Positions 37,101 to 50,269 are shown, counted from the stretch's first letter. The stretch is DNA of 64,000 bases from Trogon surrucura (GCA_020746105.1 CM036624.1:22342084-22406083), one strand, 5' to 3'. Notes: generated from the sequence alone by a model not told the origin. Numbers and translations are program-made.

Positions 37101-39510
37101 ACTACAGGTCCTGGTGGGTCCCTCCTGCTGAGTTCAAGGGGCTGGAGGTACCTCAGGCACATGTGATTAGGTGTATGGGGATCTGCTGCTTCACTCCTAC
37201 CCTGTGGACCAGCTCCCCAGAGAGCAATAGATGGTCCCTTCTGCCTTTCAAAGGATGCTGGGAACAACAAAGAAGACAGAGCAATAATCTGATTACCAAT
37301 GGTTACAGTTTAAAGCAAGAACTCTTGGTCCAGTATATATTGAATACTTAACATGCACTATATTTATGTTAGGAAACACATTAGGGACCAAGAGAGCTTA
37401 AGAGAAGACTCTGACGTAAGTCATCTCAGCCCCTGTTGAAATCCTAATGCTGGCACCGATCAGCTCTCGGATTTTTAAGGGAACACTCATGGGCTAGGCA
37501 TGCAGTGCTCCATTACAAGATGAAAAAGTGAAGAAAACCTCACATAACAAACACAGCCTTCAGGAACAAAATCTTACTGGCAAATATTTCCACATCACTG
37601 AAAGCATTCACTTGGAATTCCTACACTGGGTCCATAATTGCTGTCAGGTATTGCAACTCCAAAAAAAATGCAATTAATCCTCAGTTAAATCATTCTGCTT
37701 CTAGATTTAGGGTTACACTGTGCAGCTCTGCCCTGTAGACTAAATATCCTCTTGTAAACGTATTCTGGCATCAAAGATTTGCGTAGGTGGTTGGCTTGTA
37801 GAGGAATTCATGCTAAATCCAGAGCTGAAGATTGTCAGAACAGCTATCCCAAATATCCATTGTCTTTTGCAAAAATAATAGAAAATTGATGACTCTCCAC
37901 CCCAAAACCACAGCGTTCCTCAAGCCTAAATCCCAAGGGCAGCCTAAGCGCTGCTCTTTAAGCACGTGTTGCTGAAAGGCGGATCAAGAACTCCTGCTGG
38001 GTGGGGGCACAGGAGCAGGAGAGGTGTTGCCCCAGGGGTTGACAGGTAATTCGGATCCTTGAGGCACAAAGTGAGCAGTGGGAGCTGATGGAGACAGCAA
38101 AGCACATGAATCCCCAGCCCAGGTAATCCATTTAATCCTAGTGCGCTGCCCTGCAGGTAGCCTTTAACCTCTGTATCTGTCATTTTTCACTTGTGCTATA
38201 ATGGTACAAACTGCAGCAGCTCTCAGACAGATATTAGCATCTGCGTTCTAGCACCAGGATTGGAGCAGGTAAGACCCAGACGTGATCTGTACTATGGCCT
38301 GTGACGTGTTATTTATCCCCTTGGCTATCAGTGATCGGTATGATATTAATTTTCCCTGTAAATGGTGTGCTTTGTGCAAGGATGGGACTTGGCTGTCGCA
38401 AGGAGTTTGCTTTAGGTTACAGCAAAAGCCACAAAATAATCGCTCAAAAATTATTCCAGAGAAATATTACGCTGAGATACAGCAAGACTTTATTTATGTC
38501 ACAAGCAATTAGGTTTGTTTTCCACCTTTTGACAGAAGCATTTCAGTCCGGAGTAACAAGAATGAAGCATACACAAGCGGCAGGAGGCCACAGCCAGGAA
38601 TGCTCCCTTCATCTGGGGAAGAAAGGGCTCTTACATTGTGAAAGGGAGCCTCCTGTTGTCTTCCAACTGGAATTTTCTGGCCAGCTGAAAGCTAAAATAA
38701 CCCTTCCTTTATGCTTTTGATACTGTGATCTAATGGCCAAATGGATTTTTAGCGCAAAGCATAATTTCCTCCTTTGGCTTCACTCATCATTTAATGGCAA
38801 GCACCCCCCCTCATGTATTGGTGGTCATAGCATCCTGCTTACATCCCAAACAGTGGCTGCTCAGCAAAAGTGAAGAACAGGTTGTCTTACAGCACTGCAG
38901 TTATATAATAATAGTATTAATAATAACAACAACAACAATCATGGCTCCATTGCAGCTGGCTGCCCAAAGCTGCTGCACACTCACACTGTGCAGGCAGGTT
39001 CCAAAGACCAGCAGCCAGAAGGCACGATTCATTTTTGCATGACACATAGTCCACATCTCTTCATATTTTGCTGAAAGAAAGGCACAGTGTCCCAACTTCC
39101 CAGAGTTTAGCTAAATACCAGTGATTCCCACTGCACTACTCAGTGGCATTGGCCCAGGTCACCTGAGAGTGAAGCCATGCTGCGACTGTGTGAGGGCCTT
39201 CTTGTTTTGTCTTAGGCACTTGTGACGCCCAGGACCTAGATAATGGCCCCGAGCAGACTGATTCTGCCCAGAAACACACATGTAGCTTTAGGCACAGCGA
39301 ACCCTGGTGCACTGAGGCCATAGTAAGGGGAAGAGAAGCAGAACACTAATTGGGCCTCAGTTCTGACCTCGAGTGATGGTCTCCAAAGGCTGAGGAGCAG
39401 CAACAGTAGGGTATGAGTGTACAGCAGGGAGAAGCAGAGGGTTTGGGCACTCTAGGACAGCTGCATGAGAACAGACACCCTGAACCTTAACTCCTCTGTT
39501 CAAAAAACAT
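34111..39510. other. Unique non-coding DNA with a small ATA/ACA microsatellite
   Basis: No coding gene recognised. A degenerate ATA/AAC trinucleotide tract lies at 38904-38939 and an A-rich AAC tract at 36602-36626. The segment 38440-38520 is AT-rich with several homeodomain-like TTTATTTATG/TAATC words and three CpGs nearby; see findings. Confidence 0.6.
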
Positions 39511-39623
39511 GTAGACCTGGCACTTTGGTACATGATTTAGTGGTCATGGTAATGCTGGGCTGATGGTTGGACTTGATGATCTTAGAGGTCTTTTCCAACC
39601 TTAATGATTCTGTGATTCTATGT
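39511..39623 (+). mobile_element. CR1 LINE 3' end, different subfamily from the others
   Basis: The 3' UTR has the words GATTTAGTGG, GGTTGGACTTGATGATCTTA, GAGGTCTTTTCCAACCTTAA and ends TGATTCTGTGATTCTATG. The GATGATCTTAGAGGTCTTTT variant separates it from the CCCTTCCAACCCC copies at 14.5, 27.0 and 43.4 kb. No ORF2 sequence is left. Confidence 0.93.
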
Positions 39624-41537
39624 GCATGAAGAGTTACCACAGGAACAACCTGTAGGGCATCAACACAGCTCCTGGGGATTGACACATGACAGACCGCAGA
39701 GTGGGGCAGTGGTGGGGACAGACTGGGGGCTTACAAGGACACACATCCCACAGTATCACCCATTTCCACACATGTTACGCACATGCTCTGCAATTGTTTG
39801 GGGATGTCTTCTTAATTTTCCTCAGATGTGCCCATTGTAGCAAAAACATCATTGCTCTGAAGGGGCAGCTGAACATCAGAAGTGCAACACCACTGAAAGG
39901 GGGGATGGAGAACAACATTCTCCTTGGAAAATTCCAGTAATGCATCTGGAAAGGGAAGTTGCATATTGTATGTGTTTCATAATGGAAAGAAAATGCCTGT
40001 TCAAACCTAAAATCAAGAAGTTTGTGGAAAGAAAAGTCCTAGAAGTTAACTGGGTTTGTATATTCCATTAACATTCCCTATAAAGAAATGTTCCTGCTTC
40101 TGTGCTCCACTAGCCGTGATTTCATGCCAGCTATTGCATTTGGCTGTTGACTCCTTCAGGCAGACCGGTGGCTCAGCTGAAGTTAAAGTTATGGGCACAG
40201 CCCTCCCCTAACCAAGGCTCACCTCCTCAGGCAGACCCAGGCCTGTAGCTCCTACTGAACTACAGTGGAGAGGAGGCACTGAAATCATTTAGGGGGATCT
40301 AAACTTATGAAGGAGGAGAAGCCGTTCGTACCTTAAAACACTGAATTTGGATGCTTTCACCCACTATCCAAAAGCATCTACCTGTAGACATTGATAACCA
40401 TACTTCCAGTAGATTCCTAAAATCGGGCTGTGAGAACACCTTGGGAAAAGTTCCTCATCCCAAAGCTCCTCCCAGGCCACTGAAACAAAGCCCAGCTCTG
40501 CTGCTGCAATGGGGAGCCCTGAAGCTGCTGAGCCCATGAGGCCATTTCTTCCTCTGCAGGGAAAGGGTCCAAAGCAACAAAGACACTGCAACAGGTCTGC
40601 TCATCTGCCCAAGGACAGCTCTTGCTTCATTCAGCACTGAAGTTAGCAGCCATGAAGTAAGATTGCTTCCTTTTTTTAAAAAAAAAAAAAAAATTATTGG
40701 GAAAGAGGTAAAACAATTTGTTGTCCTGGGGAGAAAATATCCCTTGAGTCTAACTACTGAAAAATCAAACAGCATTTGAAAAGCAAGACAATAAGGCTAG
40801 CTTGAACTCACAGAGCATTAGAATTGCCCTGGCAGCACCACAAGCGATTTTTTGATAGATGCAATAACAATGCTACAATTATATAAAACAATATGTAAAC
40901 TGAAAATGCAATACCACCCTGCTATTTGTACACTCCCTTTTCCACTGTCATCCTCATATTGTTAGCCCTTTAGTATTGTCTGTCTTAGGTTTTTAAATAC
41001 TTCATTAGCATGATTTGCCACAATCTGTTTGTCTTGAAGAAGAATATTTTCTCCCACCAGGACTCTCATTAAGCCAATTTTTAGTGTGGGAAATTCAGGC
41101 CTCAATGACATCTCTATGCTCTTGACGGTCTAAGTGAGAAAGTCACAGAGAAGCACCTGACACCAGCAGAAAAGTTACACCCAAAAACCTGATGTAAGGT
41201 GGGAAGTATACAAAAATTAATCCTTCCCTGTGGGGAATAGTTTAAGGAAAATTTGTAAAAGATGATGAAGGTGAAACAGATCCCACTCTGCCCTACTGCC
41301 ACCTATGAAGCACATAGAGGTACTGTAAGAAATTAATCTCCTCCGGATCATAAAACTAGCTTTAACCCCTCAGAAAGAAGTAAGTTGACTTGTTTTGATT
41401 TATGTCTTGTGGCGCACTCAAAAAATCGGTACGATCTCTTTCCCCTTCAGCCAAGCAACATCGTAGCCGAGGGCAGGAACCAGCAGCCTCCTGGCTCATT
41501 GCCTTCAAATTTCAGCTCGTGAAACTTCCACTGCCAT
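39624..41537. other. Unique non-coding DNA with a T7A17 tract
   Basis: A T7 run followed by A17 lies at 40671-40694. Nothing else is recognised. The A-tract has no retrotransposed body next to it. Confidence 0.6.
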
Positions 41538-41552
41538 AGTGCCATCTACAGA
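41538..41552 (-). promoter_or_regulatory. Candidate CTCF-binding motif
   Basis: On the minus strand the sequence reads TCTGTAGATGGCACT. The core TAGATGGCACT fits the vertebrate CTCF consensus YAGRKGGCRSY at every position, and 13 of 15 positions fit the longer CCASYAGRKGGCRSY. Single motif matches occur by chance, so occupancy is unproven. Confidence 0.35.
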
Positions 41553-42120
41553 CAGTTAAAGAAATTAAAAGTGGTTTGTTGCTGCTAAAAAGGACAGCTT
41601 TTAGAGATGTCTGAGGGTTTATGTGATCATATTCCAGCAACGATTACTGCTTACTAGTCCAGCAGCCCTTAATTTTAACATTGTACCCCAATGGGTACCG
41701 AGCCCCACTGAGGCCGACACAAAAACTTCTGCTGGGTTCAGGGCTGTCAGGATTAGTCTTGTCCTGCTTCCACAGGATGGGAACCTCATCACGATTAGCT
41801 CTTTATTAACATAAAAGTTCTAACAGAGCATACACCACAGCAAACAGCTTTGAACACCTGTGTGTGTGACTTCAGGGACAGTGGTACCTGAACCACGAAG
41901 AGAACGTTACACTACGGGAACTACTACTATCTTTTCCCTAAAACTCAGTGCTGGCAGAGATAGAGAGCACAAACACTTGGTACTTGTTCTGGTGTTTTAG
42001 CATCTTCATATCCCTGTGACAACCTGAAGAAAATATGTATCTTGAAGGGTGAAAAAGGAATCTCACAGAAGTGAAAATTAAAATAAAAAAATAAGTCACT
42101 TTGGGGGGAAAAATAACGTG

Positions 42121-42262
42121 CTGGTATTTAAAGCACTGGCCTGGTGAAGGACATGCAGATTCAATTCCAGATTTCCAGCTGTATCATAGACACTGCAGGA
42201 TGTGTGGCATTTGGCCTCAGTTTCCCTGTTTCCTATAATGACAGTGACACCTCCGCTCTATC
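42121..42262 (+). mobile_element. Ancient MIR-type SINE
   Basis: AGCACTGGCCTGG, GATTCAATTCCAGATTTCC, GTGTGGCATTTGGC and CCTCAGTTTCCCTGTTTCC follow the order of the MIR consensus blocks (AGTGGCCTGG, GGTTCGAATCCCGGCTC, GTGTGACCTTGGGC, CCTCAGTTTCCTCATCTG). Divergence is high, as expected of an insertion that predates birds. Ends are approximate. Confidence 0.55.
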
Positions 42263-43415
42263 TCTTTTTTCCTTCCTTTCATTTCAGATCTCTGTGTGGT
42301 TGCTCAGTATCACAGCCGCAGCTTGCACTGTCATAAAAGTAATGAATAATATTAATATAAAATATTGCAAGTGCCTCTCCATGTAAGAATTTCAAGAAGA
42401 TGTTTTCTTACACTCCCAGGAGAATAGATTTACAGTCAAATTTAAACTACTAAGTCAAAGACAAAGTATGGAAAAGCTGTAAAGTTAAGGACAGAGAAAT
42501 TACAGGAGATAAAATTCATGATCTTGCAAACCCTGAAAAACCTCCTCTTAATCATAAGGCCAGTGGCCTCAGATGGTAAAATATCTCTGTACCACTGCAG
42601 CTGGGTGTCCCAAAGAGAAAGCTGGATTAAACAGAAGGCAATAAAATATACAACTCACTCGGTGGCTGCAGGAGTGCAAAATACACACCTTTCATACATC
42701 CCTAAAAGATTTATCGTTAGCCATAGTTATAAATTTTCCTATAAAAGGGGGCTGAATGAAAAATAACTTTTTTGGTTACTTGGAAAGAAAAGACAGTAAC
42801 TTCATTATTAAAATCCCATCTGATGGTCTGGTTTTGCTGAGGAAGGTTCATTGTTCTAGAACCAGTATCTTCTCTAAAAAAATACATCCGAAACTAAATA
42901 TCTCTGTAGGTCAGACTATGTGGAAACATACCGTGTAGCACCTAGATGTGACTTTTGAGCCTGCATTTTCCTGTGAGGCTTACATGTGTAGACACTGCTG
43001 TAGATGGGTATCTTGAACATTCAAAGCTGGGCCCGATACTGAAAAATCACCCTCCTGAGAGCCCTTGGCTAGTAACACTGGTGTTTCAGAGTCCGGCAAT
43101 AAAACAGTAAGGGGCTAAAAGGAACAGTATTAAATATTTTGCTTTTCAACATCTTTGTCATTTTTAACTGTGTCTTGCAAGTCCTTGTTGAATAAATACC
43201 CCTTTTCCAAACATCTCTCACTGAAATTTAGTTTTACAAACCACCTACTAAGCAGTTAAAAAGACTATATAGAAGAGTTTAAACTACCATTTGCCAATGA
43301 TTATTTGGGTTAAAAAGTCATTAAAAGTCACTGTCTAAACCGAGGGTCTGTCTCCGAGACAAAAACGTGAGTGATCGACATTCACGTGTGCAGTCAGTGA
43401 CTTTGTTTCAAAATC
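42263..43415. other. Unique non-coding DNA
   Basis: No feature recognised in this AT-rich stretch. Confidence 0.6.
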
Positions 43416-43821
43416 TCACAGAATCACAGAATGTTAAAGGTTGGAAGGGACCTCAAAGATCATTTAGTCCAACCCCCCTGCCAGAGCAGGATCACCTACA
43501 GCAGAGCGCACAGGAACATGTCCAGGCGGGTTTTGAATGTCTCCAAAGAAGGAGATTCCACAACCTCCCTGGGCAGCCTGTTCCAGTGCTCTGTCACCCT
43601 CACAGTAAAAAAGTTTTTCCTCATATTTTTATGCAACCTCCTGTGTTCCAGCTTCCACCCATTGCCCCTTGTCCTGTCAGTGGACGCTGCTGAAAAGAGC
43701 CTGGCTCCATCTTCCTGACATTCCCCCTTGACATATTTATAAACATTAATGAGGTCACCCCTCAGCCTCCTCTTCTCCAAGCTAAAGAGACCCAGCTCCT
43801 TCAGCCTTTCCTCACAAGGGA
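43416..43821 (-). mobile_element. CR1 LINE, 5'-truncated, with ORF2 C-terminal remnant
   Basis: On the minus strand the fragment begins in ORF2 ([20 protein letters not shown]) and runs through [43 protein letters not shown] to the end of the frame. The 3' UTR (GGACTAAATGATC, CCCTTCCAACC) and terminal TTCTGTGATTCTGTG follow. The frame is open across the fragment. Catalytic domains are absent, so it is dead. It shares subfamily-specific residues with the copy at 14.5-15.1 kb but lies in the opposite orientation and begins about 200 bp further into the element. Confidence 0.95.
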
Positions 43822-46800
43822 ATATGCAAATAATACAAAAATAAGAAATGACCCAAACAATACTTCCCCACATGCAGATAGGTGTTCTGCAGAGAACAGT
43901 TCCTAAAGAGCAACAAACCTATAGATCATACACTGCTGCTGAATCTACCGTAAATCAACAGAGAGGTGGAGTGGAGGATCTGGCCCTCAAGGAGACTCCA
44001 GAGCATGATCTTGAGATGGGTTAGAGTGAGTGATGGGTCATGGCAAGAGCCTCCTGCCCTGACACAGGAATTTTTTGACTGAATCCTGTATATTCATCAG
44101 TCCTACATGAACAGGGCTATGGATAAAACACTCAAAAGGTACTTGCCCATTTCACCTCTGGGGTGAAGAGCCCAGGAATGAAGATGAGGGACCTGGGGGG
44201 AATGAAAGCACAGCAGACCCATCCTCTCTCCTAATGTGGATCTGAGCCCTGGTTATGAAAGGTGTCCCACTGCACCTCTGGTGAGCCAGGCAGGCTGCCA
44301 GAGCCCCCTCCCCAGAGCACTGCTCTGCCATGGTCTTCTGCAGCAAGCCAAGGACCTGGTGCAATCATCAAAAAGGCTCCATACAGCACTGCCTCACCTC
44401 CTCCTCGGCCTCCCCCAGGAAACTGTGCCCCCAGCGCTAGCAGGGCTCAGTTCCATGAAGAGGAGCATCGCATTAGGAGATAAATTCCTCCCACGTATTT
44501 TCTCCAGCACAATGAAATAATGTCGGCCATGAATCTGACACTCTGCCTCTCGTACTGGAGAAGTGAGCAGATAGCTGTATTTTAACATTAGCTCCGAAGT
44601 ATAATTTCCTGTAATTGTAAAGCACTTTAGAGGTACTTGTGAACTTGGGTGGATAGCTCCTAAGTTGATGAATAACCCAGGACTGACTCATCTCCTAAAC
44701 GGACTGAGAGCTGAAGGAGGGAATGTGGAGAGAGGTTTTGCCTTCCATTAGCAACACTATCCAAACAACTGACCCTCTCCCTGAGAGATTAGTTCACAGC
44801 AGGTGAACTATAATCTGCTCTGATCGGCAGGCAAGGAAAGCATTCATTCCAGCTGCATTACAGACAGAGCTTTTCTTCTCTTTTTTTTTCCACACACTGT
44901 GAGCTCCCGACAAAGGGCTCCAGCTATCAGATCAAACAAACATTTTGCCACTTATTTGCAGAAATTATTCTGGTCCCGAGTTGGGATGGTAACCAGCTGA
45001 AGACTGGCTGTTGAGTATTTTTTTCTTGTCATGGCCATCAGCACTGTCTCAGTTAGAAAAGGGTCATTTGATTTTGTCCAGAGCAACAGGCAAGTTTTTG
45101 ATAGGGGTCAGTTTTGTGCTGAGAAGTTGTTGCCTATTTATGATGCTAGAGATAACGCACTGGAAATTATTATTTGAACATTACATGATATTATCACTCA
45201 TCTGATGCATTTAGTTGCCAATTGGAGAACGTTTTTCACAGAACAATCACACCATTTCTGGCTTTCTGGTCCAGAGCCTCATGGGAACCCTACAAGATAC
45301 CATTAAAAGATAATTTTAATTCCCAGATCTGCTGCATATTAGAACTCATAGACTCACTAATTTCCATAGTACATGTATTTCCTTAAAACCAGAAGCAGAA
45401 GAGCCTTCATTATCTCAAAACCAGTAACCACCCACCTCCCTTTCCTCCTCTTTTTTCTCTATCTCTTTGGGCAACAATCTTATCACTTCTGTGATTCTCT
45501 CCTTGCTAATGCCATTGCCTTTTCTCCACAGGTATCAATCAGGCTTTTCTCCCCACGAATCTGAATAACTAACAAGACCCAATTAAAGAAATTGTTCTCA
45601 GCTAAGATTTAGTTTGAAGATGGTGGTCCTTATTTTTGGAGTGAAGAAGACCTTTATGTTTGAAAGTTTAGCTCTTTGGGTTTGTGGGTTTGGGGTTTTT
45701 TTCTCTCCCATCTATACCTGGCAGCTCTGATAAATGGTATCACTTCTGTCTACACACACGACTTTACTTCCAATCCTGTTAACTGCAACTGGGTGGAGGG
45801 GGTGTGTGGGAGGTTGTGTGTGGGGTGTTTACCAGGGGTGGTGCCAAGTGCTGGCCCCAGAAGCTTCTGCACAGCTAGTGGTCCCCTGTGGGCTGGTTCA
45901 CCAGGTTGGAGTCACGACCGGCTCGAAGAGACATCTCGTGGCCATATCACGTACTGCATGGGAGTGATTTTGTGCATTAAACATCCCTTGTGTGCAAAAG
46001 GACAAGAACTGCTCGGGTATTGGGCCAAAGAGCAGAGAATGCCAAAATATTGTGCACCTAATTCAGTCCTCAGACATTCTGTCAGGGTGCCTTTGGAGCG
46101 TGAGGAATTTGGAAATATAGTCATAATATATTCCTGTGCATTTTAGTTGGGACTTGTAAGTATATAAGAAAGAAACAGCATGGCAGAGAGCTACAAAATC
46201 TCAAATCACTAGGAGAAACCAGAAAGAGGTCATCTGCTCACCCCATTCCAGCACAGGACTCAGAGCCATCAGGTGAAGATTTTGGGAGCTGTGTTCAAGC
46301 AGGAGGAGGAGGACGTGGTTCTTCCCGAGTAGCAGAGGATCTGAGGGAGAGCTTACGGAAGGATGTTGGGGACGCAGAAAGTCCATTAGGGTGGAAGGAA
46401 AGATTTAACAACCATCAGAAAAACAGAGCTCCACCGAGGGCAGCTAGAAGACAAACCACAGCAATGTCTGGAAATCCCCTGTGCTGCAGACGGTGGTTCT
46501 AGGAAAGCACTTGGAGAAATACAATGTCCTTGCCTTGTTGTTGCTTTTTGCGAGGAATCTGCCCATGGCTATTGCAGAAGCTCTGCATAGGGCCCTAGGC
46601 CGATCTGGGTGTGATCCAGAACAGCTGGTTTTACACTTACATGTAAAGGTACAAAGAAAACTGGAAAACATCCTGGCAACATGGAGCAAGTGCCTGTGTG
46701 ATCCTGACCTCTTTGAGAGCTGACAGGGAAGGTGAGCAGTGAGAGCACACCAGCAGCCAGGAGCCTCAGCTCTGGGTTTAAGCGTGGGTGAAGTCAGGCT

Positions 46801-48222
46801 CAGCTCCGGAGTTTCAACTGAACTGGGAGAAAAGTTTCTCAAAAGAAGGAGGTCAGAAGCTGCACAAGACCAGCCAGAAGGGTGCTCTAATCTCATTGTC
46901 AGTGGCAAGGCTCAGGTTAGCCTAAGCTTGTGACTGCAGTGCAATGAAAACCTCATAGCACATTGCTCCATCCAGGAGTGCTGGTGGCCAGTTGGGGCTG
47001 CATCTGTGCCTGGGGCTCTTGGGGACACTGTCAGTGTAGGTCAGAGATGCTGCTGTGCGTGGACAGACCAGACCTTCCCACCCTCACTGGGAATTGTCCA
47101 CCTCTACTGATCCCCCACTGCTAGTACTACTGCGTCTCCTCTCAGCTAGTAACCCCTTGCTGTTCTTCACCCACATGGCACTGGGGTTTCACGCAGAAAG
47201 GGTTGAAACACTGCAGGTCTGTCATACCCCCTGCGCTGGAGTGGGACCCATTGCTCACTTCCAGCCATGGAAACAGCTTGAAATAAGTCTCATACACCCC
47301 GCCTCAGGCTTTGAAGACCTCACCCAGCACCCCAGAATTTCTATGCAGTGCTGCGTGAGTGACACCCCAGGTTTTGAGAGATACACAGCTCAACCCCACT
47401 GCTAGCTAGGAAAGGAGTTTGAAATTATCTTTGTTGGCTCCTGCTAAATGCTTCCTCTGTGATTAACACCAGAGGTGATTTTGATAGCAGGATTCATTGT
47501 CAAAATAGCTTATAAAACAATTCCATAAAACTGTGTAAATCTTGTGTTGATCTTACTTTTTACAAGGAGTCTTAAAACCATATATCCCATCGCCATTTAC
47601 AAGGTTGTTGCAGGTGTGGGATCAGCCTTAGAAATATAGCTACTACTTAAACTGTGCATTTTACGAGCCTGGGGAAACATCCGTTTGAACTGTAAAAGGA
47701 GCTCTCCAGCCCACTTGCCTCTTTGTGCCCATCAGACTTCAGTACCTCCTGACTCACAGCCAAGGTGCAGGGACAGGATTCCTTTGTCAACATACCTTAA
47801 CAAAGTTTTCCAGTACCTTGAACTTTGGCTTCAGGAGGAGCTGGTCTCCCAAGCCCAGGTTTTCGCTGTAAGCCACTGAGCACCTTTAAAACGCGTTGCC
47901 ACTTGCAGATTGGGGGCTGGTTTGCTATGGGCTACAGTCATTCCTTTGGTGAAGCTTGCAAACTAATTTACTGGTGCTCTGGAGCACACAGGAACAGGTG
48001 GAAAACGGAAGAATAATAACCCAATCATGTAAAACAGATGACAGAAGACATTTAAACTAGGCAATATATACTGTATTACTTAATAGGTATTCAATAGGCA
48101 TCAGGAAGGCTGCGTCTGCTGGGATGATGGAAGAAACGAGAGAGATTTCTCCCCTTGAGTTAAAAATGGACAGGATCTTAACTCCAAATTAACACTCAAG
48201 GTTACATCCCATCCTCCACTGG
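43822..48222. other. Unique non-coding DNA
   Basis: The longest ORFs (156 codons at 45676-46146 plus strand, 154 codons at 46444-46908 minus strand) resemble no protein I know. An 80-codon plus ORF at 46481-46723 overlaps the latter and has a leucine-rich amphipathic look, but it has no context as a gene. No repeats recognised. Confidence 0.55.
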
Positions 48223-48245
48223 CCCCCCCCCCCGACCCCCCCCCC
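48223..48245. repeat. C11-GA-C10 low-complexity tract
   Basis: Eleven C, then GA, then ten C. The complementary strand is therefore two long G runs able to form a G-quadruplex, while the C strand could form an i-motif. Run lengths are prone to sequencing error. Confidence 0.9.
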
Positions 48246-48499
48246 TCTGATCTCTCCTCAAGCTCCCATCACAGCAGCCCTGAGAATGCTCAGATAATGG
48301 GAACTTAGCCCTCCTCCTGTAGTGACCACTGAATATAGGATCTACTAGGTCTCAAACCATCACATAGCTCTCCTTTGCCAGGGTATATGGGGCAACCAGC
48401 TGCTATGCTGCACCCCAAAGAGCACTGTGCTTTTCAGCTGATTACATGGTCTCCCTCATTCACAATAGTGAGAGGAAATGGGTTGCACTTGGTTTGAAG

Positions 48500-48580
48500 T
48501 TCAGGGAATCTGGGTTTTAATGAGCGTTTGTGCTTTGACCTTGGCCAAGCTGCTTATTCCTTCCTTTAACAAGTTACAAG
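48500..48580 (+). mobile_element. Possible ancient MIR-type SINE fragment
   Basis: GGGAATCTGGGTTTTAATG followed by TTGTGCTTTGACCTTGGCCA and AGCTGCTTATTCCTTCC matches the spacing of the MIR core (CTGGGTTCGAAT, GTGTGACCTTGGGCAAGTCA, CTTAACCTCTC). Short and diverged. Confidence 0.45.
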
Positions 48581-49915
48581 GTTCCTCCCACATACATGTG
48601 ACCTGGCAAAGAAACATCAGCGACGTGAACTGCAAAGCAGTGCAACCATTGCGACATGGGGCCCATGGGCAATCTTCTGACCCACTGTCCCCACCTTCTT
48701 CCTCATCATCCCAATGCCTGGCCCTCACCTTCCCAGTGGATGTCTCAGCACCTTCTTATCTCCTGCTCCTATCTTCTGTGTGAGACCAAATATTGACACT
48801 GTTCGGGAATGGGCCCTTAGCTGAGAGCACATCTCCTGACATTCAAGATAGCTGTTCACCTCTCCCCTGATCCCCTGAAACACACAGGATAAATGCAGGA
48901 AAGGGTCACAGTGACCCACTTAAGAGCTGTTAGAGGGCTGAGCCCAATGCGACTTCTGCATTGCAGCAGCTCTTTCTGAACAGTCTCAGTGACTCCGAGT
49001 GACAAATGTTTGAAGCAGTATCATGTCATCATGCTTAACCTGAAATGAGCTTTTCTCCAGCCCTGCCAACGGCTCCAATCATGACGACCCTCAAATTTAA
49101 TGAAAAATAGAAGAAAAGCCTTTCCTTTATTTTTTTTTTCCTAATATAGGCCTTCTAAAATAACATCTGGCTCCTGAATTTGGCAGCATCATAAACCAGT
49201 GCCATGTGGTTGTGCACGTGATGCCTGAAGAGAACACCCGAGCTAGGGAGGCTGGGATCATCACAGGTTACATGCTTGTACAGCACCTGACACACCCTCC
49301 TAATCAGTGGTTGTTAGATGTTGTTGAAGCACAAATGAATAATACAACATTATACAATAATGCTTTATATATTTACCATACTAATTAGCCATGACAATAA
49401 CAAGTAACTTTACAGTTGAATTTATGAAACCCCCATTATTTGAATCCCATTTGCCTCAGTGGAACTTGTAAAGTGCTGGGCCCCGTTTAATAAACTTCCG
49501 CTTCAGACAGAGCAGTGATCTGAGGTCTTTCCCTCTCCCCTGGCTATTTATTCCCCACAAACACTAAGGGGTCTAACAGAAGTCTACTCCACACACAAAA
49601 GCCTGGCTGAACACCTGCCTGTTGGAGTGATTCGGCAGGGACTGATAGACCAGTGTGGGCAGGAGCAATCACACAAGATACCCCATTTCCTTTGAAAAAC
49701 CAGGCTAAAAATAGGGGACAGCAGTAGACAAACCAGACAGAGGCAGGAATGGATCTATCAATAGCTCCTGCCCTGTTTCTGCTCATTAGCGTCTCTCAGC
49801 AGATGTCAGGTAACCCTTTTAGAAACCTTCCAAAGAAGCATTCATTTTATCAGACATTTCTTAAAGTGAAATAGAGGGAATTTGGGCCTTGAACATTTAT
49901 GGGCATCCCAGGGAC
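48581..49915. other. Unique non-coding DNA
   Basis: No gene recognised. A T-rich tract lies at 49128-49140. Confidence 0.6.
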
Positions 49916-49966
49916 AAAAAAAAAAAAAAAAAAAGAGAGAAGAAAAAAATAGGGGGAAAAAAAAAA
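49916..49966. repeat. A-rich low-complexity tract
   Basis: A19, then AGAGAGAAGA, A7, G5 and A10. Simple purine tract with no retrotransposon body upstream. Confidence 0.9.
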
Positions 49967-50269
49967 TCTGAGTGCATGCATTGTATGTCCACAGAGAATT
50001 GTTGTTCTGTCCCTAACACCAGCCACAGACCACCTATGGACTTTGTACTACATATATAGCTAACGACCGTTTGTCACACCAATCTGTCTCCCAATGCCCT
50101 CTTGGTGTTACCGCTGCTCTGACTGAATCCCAAGCAGAGCAGGCGAGAAAGACACATGCTTTTAGCAGCAGTGGTCCTCCCAGGAGTGTGAAACGCTGAA
50201 ATTCTAGGTAAGAGCAATTTGCTGCTACAAAAGCTTGTCAGCAAGATGTTAATGATGTGGGCGGGAGGA

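Noticed and set aside
45676..46908. ORFs of 156 (plus), 154 (minus) and 80 (plus) codons
   Set aside because: The 80-codon ORF at 46481 looks amphipathic and protein-like, but it overlaps an opposite ORF, has no splice or promoter context and matches no family I know.
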